Of a stretch of DNA of 13,370 nucleotides, positions 5,440 to 10,869 are shown in pieces; the stretch's first letter is position 1, and the number at the start of each line of letters is the position of its first letter. Source of the stretch: Leptolyngbya sp. SIO4C1 (GTDB lineage: Bacteria; Cyanobacteriota; Cyanobacteriia; Phormidesmidales; Phormidesmidaceae); NCBI GenBank assembly GCA_010671975.1, contig JAAHIA010000095.1, positions 1 to 13,370 of the forward strand. The letters are read 5' to 3'. The position numbers and the translations under genes are program-made. The notes beneath the pieces are model-generated. The model was not told the DNA's origin. It made no database searches and was given only the letters and a program-made list of their open reading frames with translations.

Positions 5440-8263
5440 GCACCTGCTGGGGCAGGGTGGCTTTGGTCAAACCTTCCTAGCGCAAGATACGCAGCTACCG
5501 GCCTCACCCCCCTGCGTAGTCAAGCAGCTCAAGCCGCTAATTACCGACGCGCAGACCCTAAAGACAGCGCGTCGGCTGTTTGATCTAGAGGTTCAAACGC
5601 TCTATCGTCTAGGCCAGCATGACCAGATTCCGCTCCTGCAGGCTCACTTTGAAGAGCAGGGCGAGTTTTATCTGATTCAAGAATTTATTCCTGGTCAGTC
5701 GCTGCAGACGCGGCTGCGTCAGCAAAAGCGTCTAGCGCCAGCCGCAGTTGCGCAGCTGCTGCAAGATCTGCTGACGGTGCTTGACTTTGTGCATCAGCAG
5801 CGGGTGATCCATCGTGATATTAAGCCAGCCAACCTAATCCTGCGGCAGCCTGATGACAGGGCCGTGCTGATCGACTTTGGTGCCGTCAAACAGCTGACGA
5901 CTGAGATAGCGACGCACCCTGACCGCATGCGCGAGACGGTCGTGATTGGCTCGGCGGGCTACATGCCGGCTGAGCAGCGGGCTGGGCGACCCTGCTTTGG
6001 CAGCGATCTTTACGCTGTGGGAATGATCTGCCTGCGAGCGCTAACGGGGCTCGCCCCCGAGCGACAGCCGCTCAATCCGCAGGGGGAGGTGGATTTTCGG
6101 CAGCTGTCTCAGCGCCGTCCGTTTCTAACCGATTTTGGCTGGCTGCTGCCGGTGCTCACGCAGCTGGTGCGCTACGACTATCGAGATCGCTACTACAGCG
6201 GCAGCGAAGCGCTGGCTGATTTCTATGAACATCAGTTGCATGCTGACGACGCGGCTGCTATCACACAGGCGTTTCCGGTTGATCGACTGCCGCTTGAGCA
6301 TCCGCCTCAGCTACCCACCGCCTCAGCTGCTGAGCCAACAACGCGATCGCAGACCGCCACAACGCTCAATCAGATCGACTTCGAACAGCCGCTGACCAGC
6401 CGCGACTATCGCAACCGCCAGGCCCTGCTCAATAAGGTTAAAAGCTACTGGATTCAAGGCTTTCTAGAGCATGCCCTGCCCGACCAGATGCAGATTATCT
6501 TAGGGCTAGAAACGCAGCCCCAGGCGGTGATGCCGCCCTGGCAGATGGCCGCAGCGATTGGCCGTCAACCGCCTCAGCCGCTGCCGCTAGGAACCTCCGC
6601 CAGCACCGTCTTCCAGCAGCTTGGGCCGGGTCGGACGCTGCTGATTTTAGGCGAACCTGGCGCAGGCAAAACCACAACGCTGCTGCAGATCGCCCGCGAT
6701 TTGATCTATCGAGCCGAGCGCGAGATGGCGGCTCTGCTGCCGGTGGTGCTGAATCTCTCTTCCTGGACCCGGCGCGATCGCGCGCTGGCCGCCTGGATTC
6801 GTGAAGAACTCAGCCGCAAGTATCAGGTGCCCGCTGCCGTCAGCCGACGTTGGATTGAGCAGCAGCAGCTCCTCTTGCTGCTCGACGGGCTCGATGAGGT
6901 ACAGCAGGACAGTCAACCTGCCTGTGTCGAAGCCATCAATCAGTTTCTCCAGCAGCATAGCACCGAGATGATTGTCTGCAGCCGTCGCGGTGACTATGAT
7001 GCGCTAGCGCAGCCGCTACAGTTTCACGATGCGCTCTATCTACAGCCTTTGACCCCAGATCAGATTCAGCGCTACCTTGGCCATTTAGAAATTGATTTGG
7101 AAAGTCTAAAAGCGCTGCTGACCTCAGATGCGGTTCTGCAGCAGCTGGCCCAGTCACCGCTAATGCTCAACATCATGGTGATTGCCTATCGCAATTTGCA
7201 GCCGGATGCAATTCCGCCTGCGCTAAGCCTAGAAGCCCAGCGACAGCATTTATTTACGCTTTACATCCAGCGCATGCTCAGCCGCCGCAGCACTCGTAAA
7301 CAGTATGACGATGCGCAGACGCTGCACTGGCTACATCAGTTAGCACAGCAGATGCAGGCGCGATCGCAGACAATTTTTCTGATTGAAGGGCTGCAGCCAG
7401 ACTGGCTCAGCCGCCGCGACTGGCTGATTTATCGAGCTGCCGTGGTGGCTTCGGTAGGGCTGGTCTTTGGCCTTTGCTACGGGTTTTTTAGCCAGATGGC
7501 GCTGAGCCTCATTCAAGCGAAAACGATCGCTGACTTTGTCGCTCACGCCTATCACGCTGCAGTAACGGCAATGATTTTTGGACCGATTGTGGGGCTATCC
7601 ATGCTGTTTTTGCCCGCCAGCATCAAGCCGATTGAAACCCTGAACTGGTCATGGCCGCGTGCCATTCCGGGGGTTGTGACCTGGTCGCTGTTTGGCCTAG
7701 GCGTCGGCTTTAGCGGCGGCCTGCTATTCGATATCGTTGGACATTTGGCTGAAGGCGAGGCGATTCGGGCAGTCGGGCAAAGCTGGGCAGCTTGGATGAT
7801 CCAAAATCTGCTGCCGTTTGACGGCGTGCTAGGCGGCATTGCTGGCTTTGTGTTTGGCCTGGCTAGCGGCTTGGAAGGCACTGAGGTAGAAACTAAAGTC
7901 TCCGCCAATCGGGCAATTCGACGCTCGCTAGTGAGCGCCCTCTACTTTGGCTTATTCGGCAGCTTGGTTGGCGGGGCTGCCGGTACGCTCTGCAGCTGGC
8001 TGCTCAATATCAGTTTATATAACGGGCTAATCACCGGACTCAGCGTTGGGCTGGTGATCGGGTTCCTAGGGGCGGGTGGCGTAGTCTGCTTAAAACACCT
8101 GTCGCTGCGGCTGACGCTGTTTGCGCGAGGCCGGCTGCCTTGGAACTGTACGCGCTTTCTAGACTACGCAACTGAGCGAATTTTCTTACAAAAAGTGGGC
8201 GGCGGCTATCTCTTCATTCATCGACTGCTGCTAGAGCATTTTGCGACGCGGCAGCGGCGCTAG
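5405..8263 (+). CDS. Ser/Thr protein kinase - NACHT NTPase - multi-TM fusion protein
   Basis: A 952-residue protein. The kinase domain (about 9-265) has the Gly loop GQGGFG (16-21), Lys40, helix-C Glu62, HRD 136-138 with Asn143, DFG 157-159 and a GYMPAEQ activation-segment end, so catalysis should be intact. A linker containing RNRQALLNKVKSYWIQG (about 333-349), typical of cyanobacterial NACHT proteins, leads into the NACHT NTPase with Walker A GEPGAGKT (416-423) and Walker B LLDGLDE (492-498). Residues about 675-905 contain around six hydrophobic, Gly-rich membrane segments. The end carries the conserved block RIFLQKVGGGYLFIHRLLLE. The ATG at 5405 places LANRYQ at the usual start of such kinases. 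It has no good Shine-Dalgarno, so translation may be coupled to the upstream gene. Inferred role: membrane-tethered signalling switch; substrates unknown. Confidence 0.93.
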   Translation: MTTLLANRYQIKHLLGQGGFGQTFLAQDTQLPASPPCVVKQLKPLITDAQTLKTARRLFDLEVQTLYRLGQHDQIPLLQAHFEEQGEFYLIQEFIPGQSLQTRLRQQKRLAPAAVAQLLQDLLTVLDFVHQQRVIHRDIKPANLILRQPDDRAVLIDFGAVKQLTTEIATHPDRMRETVVIGSAGYMPAEQRAGRPCFGSDLYAVGMICLRALTGLAPERQPLNPQGEVDFRQLSQRRPFLTDFGWLLPVLTQLVRYDYRDRYYSGSEALADFYEHQLHADDAAAITQAFPVDRLPLEHPPQLPTASAAEPTTRSQTATTLNQIDFEQPLTSRDYRNRQALLNKVKSYWIQGFLEHALPDQMQIILGLETQPQAVMPPWQMAAAIGRQPPQPLPLGTSASTVFQQLGPGRTLLILGEPGAGKTTTLLQIARDLIYRAEREMAALLPVVLNLSSWTRRDRALAAWIREELSRKYQVPAAVSRRWIEQQQLLLLLDGLDEVQQDSQPACVEAINQFLQQHSTEMIVCSRRGDYDALAQPLQFHDALYLQPLTPDQIQRYLGHLEIDLESLKALLTSDAVLQQLAQSPLMLNIMVIAYRNLQPDAIPPALSLEAQRQHLFTLYIQRMLSRRSTRKQYDDAQTLHWLHQLAQQMQARSQTIFLIEGLQPDWLSRRDWLIYRAAVVASVGLVFGLCYGFFSQMALSLIQAKTIADFVAHAYHAAVTAMIFGPIVGLSMLFLPASIKPIETLNWSWPRAIPGVVTWSLFGLGVGFSGGLLFDIVGHLAEGEAIRAVGQSWAAWMIQNLLPFDGVLGGIAGFVFGLASGLEGTEVETKVSANRAIRRSLVSALYFGLFGSLVGGAAGTLCSWLLNISLYNGLITGLSVGLVIGFLGAGGVVCLKHLSLRLTLFARGRLPWNCTRFLDYATERIFLQKVGGGYLFIHRLLLEHFATRQRR

Positions 8264-8287
8264 GTTCGGTGACTGCTTTGGCTTTGC

Positions 8288-8293
8288 TATAGT
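8288..8293 (+). promoter_or_regulatory. Candidate -10 box for the rsgA leader transcript
   Basis: TATAGT matches the -10 consensus at five of six positions, 25 bases downstream of the kinase-NACHT stop. A transcript starting near 8300 would include the AAAGGAGG ribosome binding site, the 19-codon ORF and the hairpin repeats before rsgA. The -35 region (TTCGGT, 8265-8270) is a poor match, so an activator-dependent or read-through transcript is equally possible. Confidence 0.35.
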
Positions 8294-8327
8294 GGCAGAT
8301 AGCCCACCCGTAAACAAAGGAGGTCTC

Positions 8328-8387
8328 ATGGCTGAGTCGGTCACGGTTACCCCGAATGCGCTATGCCGTAGAGGATTGACTGTTTAA
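8328..8387 (+). CDS. 19-codon leader ORF or tusA-like remnant upstream of rsgA
   Basis: An ATG at 8328-8330 is preceded by AAAGGAGG (8316-8323), the strongest Shine-Dalgarno seen in the window, with a four-base spacer. It encodes MAESVTVTPNALCRRGLTV and stops at TAA 8385-8387, 59 bases before rsgA. Two readings are possible. One is a regulatory leader peptide: codons 15-17 contain the first copy of a repeat that can pair downstream. The other is a decayed start of a TusA/SirA-like sulfurtransferase gene, a small gene that precedes rsgA in many cyanobacteria and whose proteins often begin with a TP-x-A-x-LDLRG-like stretch. The strong ribosome binding site is clear; function is not established. 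Confidence 0.4.
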   Translation: MAESVTVTPNALCRRGLTV

Positions 8388-8442
8388 GGGGGCAGACGGT
8401 ATTGCAATCCTCTCAATCTCGCTACGAACGATAGAGGATTTG
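8370..8442 (+). promoter_or_regulatory. Mutually exclusive hairpins over the rsgA ribosome binding site
   Basis: AGAGGATTG (8370-8378) is perfectly complementary to CAATCCTCT (8405-8413), giving a 9-bp stem with a 26-base loop. A second sense copy, AGAGGATT (8433-8440), pairs with AATCCTCT (8406-8413) over 8 bp. It contains GAGGA, the apparent rsgA Shine-Dalgarno, eight bases before the ATG. The middle segment can pair with only one partner at a time. A ribosome on the 19-codon ORF would cover the first copy and favour the stem that hides the rsgA site. The repeats are seen directly; the switch is an inference. Confidence 0.4.
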
Positions 8443-8446
8443 ACCA

Positions 8447-9502
8447 ATGCAATTAGAAACATTAGGCTGGGGGCCATTTCAGGCTCGCAGCTTTGAGGCG
8501 CTGGCCGCAGATGGCTACAGCGCAGCTCGCGTTGGCCTAGCTGAGCGTGAGCAGTATCAGCTTTATACAGCTGAGGGGGAGCTGCCGGGCAAACTGGCCG
8601 GTAAGCTTCGACATATCAGCACAGCCGCTGCCGACCTGCCGGCTGTGGGCGACTGGGTGGCGATTCACCGGCAGGATAACGGACAGTACGCCACGATTCA
8701 TCAAGTGCTGCCGCGTCAGAGTCAGTTTGTCCGCCAGGCGGCGGGGACGCGCAGCGTAGCCCAGGTGCTAGCGGCAAATATTGACACCGCTTTCTTGGTC
8801 AGCGGCCTAGATCAGGACTTCAACCTGCGGCGCATTGAGCGCTATCTGGTGATGGCCTGGGAGAGCGGGGCGACGCCGGTGATTCTACTCAATAAGGTCG
8901 ATCTGAGTGCCGATTTAGCCGGGCAGACGGTGGCTGTGGCCGCGATCGCGCCGGGTGTCCCCATCATTCCCCTCAGTGCCCTGCAGCGAGACAGCCTAGC
9001 AGCGCTTGAGCCCTACTTGCAGTCGAGCCAAACGGCGGTACTCTTGGGCTCCTCTGGCGTCGGCAAGTCAACGCTGACCAATCAGCTGATGGGCAAGCCG
9101 GTGCAGGCAACGCAGGCTGTGCGAGCAGACGATAGCCGAGGCCGACATACCACCACGCATCGCCAGCTGCTAGTGCTGCCCACCGGCGGGCTGTTAATTG
9201 ATACGCCGGGGCTGCGCGAGCTGCAGCTGTGGCAGGCCGAAGACAGTCTCGGTCACACGTTTGAAGAAATCGAGGCCATTGCTGCCGACTGTCGCTTTCG
9301 CGACTGCCAGCATGCACAGGAACCCGGCTGCGCGGTGCAGCAGGCGATTGAGTTGGGCCAGCTAGAGGCCAGCCGGCTGGCCAGCTACCGCAAGCTACAG
9401 CGGGAGCAGCGCTATCAGCAGCAGCGGCAAGATCCGCAGGCTCAGGCCAATACCAAAGCGCGCTGGAAGCAAATCACTAAGGCGATGCGGCAGCAGCGCT
9501 AG
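8447..9502 (+). CDS. rsgA: Small ribosomal subunit biogenesis GTPase RsgA
   Basis: A 351-residue circularly permuted GTPase that acts late in 30S subunit maturation in the cytoplasm. An N-terminal OB-fold (about 30-95, with the VGDWVAI motif) is followed by the permuted G motifs: G4 NKVD (149-152), G5 near SAL, G1 GSSGVGKST (201-209) and G3 DTPG (252-255). The C-terminal zinc motif is Cys282, Cys287, His289 and Cys295 (C-x4-C-x-H-x5-C). All key residues are present and the length is normal. The ATG is supported by GAGGA at 8434-8438. The tail is Gln- and Arg-rich, suitable for rRNA contact. The unusual upstream leader suggests translational regulation. A perfect hairpin lies 12 bases after the stop. 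Confidence 0.97.
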   Translation: MQLETLGWGPFQARSFEALAADGYSAARVGLAEREQYQLYTAEGELPGKLAGKLRHISTAAADLPAVGDWVAIHRQDNGQYATIHQVLPRQSQFVRQAAGTRSVAQVLAANIDTAFLVSGLDQDFNLRRIERYLVMAWESGATPVILLNKVDLSADLAGQTVAVAAIAPGVPIIPLSALQRDSLAALEPYLQSSQTAVLLGSSGVGKSTLTNQLMGKPVQATQAVRADDSRGRHTTTHRQLLVLPTGGLLIDTPGLRELQLWQAEDSLGHTFEEIEAIAADCRFRDCQHAQEPGCAVQQAIELGQLEASRLASYRKLQREQRYQQQRQDPQAQANTKARWKQITKAMRQQR

Positions 9503-9514
9503 CGTCGGATAAAT

Positions 9515-9550
9515 CTGCCGCAGCGGTGGCTTGATCGCTGCGGCAGTCCT
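9515..9550 (+). terminator. Terminator-like hairpin after rsgA
   Basis: CTGCCGCAGCG (9515-9525) and CGCTGCGGCAG (9536-9546) form a perfect 11-bp GC-rich stem with a 10-base loop, followed by TCCTTTA. The U-run is weak, so termination may be partial. The structure also overlaps the promoter region of the next gene. Confidence 0.6.
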
Positions 9551-9557
9551 TTATACT
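9531..9557 (+). promoter_or_regulatory. Candidate promoter of the exported hydrolase gene
   Basis: TTGATC (9531-9536) matches the -35 consensus at four positions and TATACT (9552-9557) the -10 consensus at five, with a 15-base spacer. Transcription would start near 9564, giving a very short leader before the ATG at 9582. The -35 box lies in the loop and right arm of the preceding hairpin. Confidence 0.45.
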
Positions 9558-9581
9558 CCGCATATAGCAATGGAGAAGCAA

Positions 9582-10433
9582 ATGGTTTTGAGTAGATGGC
9601 TACGACAGCGATGGCTGTGGGTAACGGGTGCGATCGCAGCAGTTCTCGTTAGCATGACGCTGCTGGCTGCGCCTGCCCCAGCGCAGGAAGCTTCCAACTA
9701 TACGCTGACCTGGTACGGGCAGTCCGCTTTCAAAATTGCCAACACAGAGACCGGACAGACGCTGCTGATCGATCCGTGGATTCAAAATCCAGGCAACCCG
9801 AACGGCGAGGCCGATCTGGCTGCTTTGGAGGAAGTGGACTATATCTTGGTGACCCATGGCCACTTTGATCATGTGGGCGACGCCGTTGCGATCGCCCAAA
9901 AAACCGACGCGCAGCTAGTCAGCACTTTTGATTTAGGTAAAGCCATGGTCGATGCGGCCGGCTATCCCGAATCGCTGGTCACGTTCGACACCCAGGGCAA
10001 CTTCGGTGGCTCGATCCCGCTGTTTGAGGGGGCCGTCACCGTCACCTTTGTGCCCGCCGTGCATTCTTCTGCGATCGCCTCTGACGGCAGCCCAGCCCAG
10101 TATGCGGGCAACCCTGGCGGCTTCGTAATTGAGCTGCAAGACGGCCCAACGCTCTATCACACGGGCGATACTGACCTGTTTGTCGACATGTCGATTATTC
10201 CGCAATTTTTTGATATCGATATCATGATGGCCTGCATTGGCGGCCAGTTTACGATGGGGCCTGAGCGCGCCGCCACCGCTGTCTTGGCGGTTGAGCCCGA
10301 GCAGGTGATTCCGATGCACTACGGCCTCTTTGAGCTGCCGGGCACGCCGGCAGCGTTTGAGCAGGCCCTGCAGGCGGTAGGCTCTGAAGCAGCGCTCACG
10401 GTGATGACGGTTGGCGAAGAAATGGCAATTTAA
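9582..10433 (+). CDS. Exported metallo-beta-lactamase-fold hydrolase (UlaG-like)
   Basis: A 283-residue protein. Residues 1-34 form a Sec signal peptide: a basic start (MVLSRWLRQR), a hydrophobic core (VTGAIAAVLVSMTLLAA) and a cleavage site after APA (32-34). The mature domain has the metal-binding set of the MBL fold: HGHFDH (92-97), His161, the GDTD motif (Asp196) and His246 in MHYGLF. It most resembles the UPF0173/UlaG-like metal-dependent hydrolases, which are usually cytosolic, so export is notable. The substrate is unknown. The ATG at 9582 is chosen because GGAG (9572-9575) precedes it by six bases; ATG 9570 is an alternative. An extension to a TTG at 9531 would run through the promoter and hairpin. 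Confidence 0.88.
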   Translation: MVLSRWLRQRWLWVTGAIAAVLVSMTLLAAPAPAQEASNYTLTWYGQSAFKIANTETGQTLLIDPWIQNPGNPNGEADLAALEEVDYILVTHGHFDHVGDAVAIAQKTDAQLVSTFDLGKAMVDAAGYPESLVTFDTQGNFGGSIPLFEGAVTVTFVPAVHSSAIASDGSPAQYAGNPGGFVIELQDGPTLYHTGDTDLFVDMSIIPQFFDIDIMMACIGGQFTMGPERAATAVLAVEPEQVIPMHYGLFELPGTPAAFEQALQAVGSEAALTVMTVGEEMAI

Positions 10434-10445
10434 CTTGCTTGAGTG

Positions 10446-10470
10446 GTGCCCTGAGCAGCAAAGGGCACTA
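10446..10470. terminator. Terminator-like hairpin between convergent genes
   Basis: GTGCCCT (10446-10452) and AGGGCAC (10462-10468) form a 7-bp stem, extendable with a G-T pair, around a 9-base loop. It lies between the hydrolase stop and the DUF2442 stop, overlapping the latter, so it could serve both convergent transcripts. The T-tracts are poor. Confidence 0.4.
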
Positions 10471-10758
10471 CAGAGTTCTTCGCTGATCTAACCACTTTTG
10501 AAGTGACTGGTGACTTTCGCCAGATGGCTGACCCAAAATAATATTTTTGACGCTAATATCTTCGTCTAAATCAGGCCAGTGAATTCCTTCTTTGCTACCC
10601 GTCAGTCGCCAGTTGCTACGCTCACCGGATGAACCATTCAGAAGCCTAGGATACCAAGCAAGCGGAACCGCTATTGTCCGACCATCGGATAGAGCGACGC
10701 TAAGTGATTCATCTGTCACTGTCACGTGGCAGACTTGAGGAGCTGTCAAGTGTCTCAA
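10468..10758 (-). CDS. DUF2442 domain protein
   Basis: A 96-residue protein matching the DUF2442 family: VTVTDESLSVALSDGRTI, then VPLAWYPRLLN, then NWRLTGSKEGIHWPDLDEDI, and the final SLQKWLDQR. The fold is small and alpha/beta, with no catalytic residues evident. The only available start is TTG (10758-10756), overlapping the TGA of the preceding DUF4160 ORF as TTGA. It has no Shine-Dalgarno of its own, so it would depend on coupling. DUF2442 is commonly encoded next to DUF4160, and the pair has been treated as a toxin-antitoxin-like couple; that role is not shown here. Base composition is visibly more AT-rich than that of the flanking genes, consistent with acquisition. Confidence 0.85.
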   Translation of the reverse strand: MRHLTAPQVCHVTVTDESLSVALSDGRTIAVPLAWYPRLLNGSSGERSNWRLTGSKEGIHWPDLDEDISVKNIILGQPSGESHQSLQKWLDQRRTL

Positions 10759-10859
10759 TTGTCAAAATCGTCTCTTTCGATATGAACGTGGGGCGGTTCA
10801 TCACGATCTCCTGCATAACAGAAAAAACGATAGGGGCCTATCCGCAATAAAGTTGGCAT
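10755..10859 (-). pseudogene. Truncated DUF4160 gene (34 codons)
   Basis: An ATG at 10859-10857 opens a 34-residue ORF whose start (MPTLLRIGPYRFF) and DRDEPPHVHIERDD segment are hallmarks of DUF4160 proteins. Family members usually run to about 75-90 residues with a helical second half. Here the frame ends at TGA 10757-10755 just after the ERDD motif, and no frame downstream carries the missing C-terminal part. This suggests an internal deletion that brought the DUF2442 start next to the break. The ORF starts 10 bases after the helicase stop. It may be inactive, or a minimal derivative kept to couple translation of DUF2442. It is too short for routine ORF calling. Confidence 0.75.
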
Positions 10860-10869
10860 TTTGAAAAAA

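Noticed and set aside
7552..7908. 118-codon - strand ORF opposite the membrane domain of the kinase-NACHT gene
   Set aside because: Pro/Ser/Lys-rich translation without family features, generated by the complementary strand of a Gly-rich membrane region.
8264..8446. Ligand-binding riboswitch upstream of rsgA
   Set aside because: The structure consists only of short complementary repeats and a mini-ORF; no conserved riboswitch core was recognised.
9531..9581. N-terminal extension of the MBL hydrolase to a TTG at 9531
   Set aside because: The extension would lie in a terminator-like hairpin and promoter, and would put 17 extra residues before a well-formed signal peptide. ATG 9582 has a good ribosome binding site.
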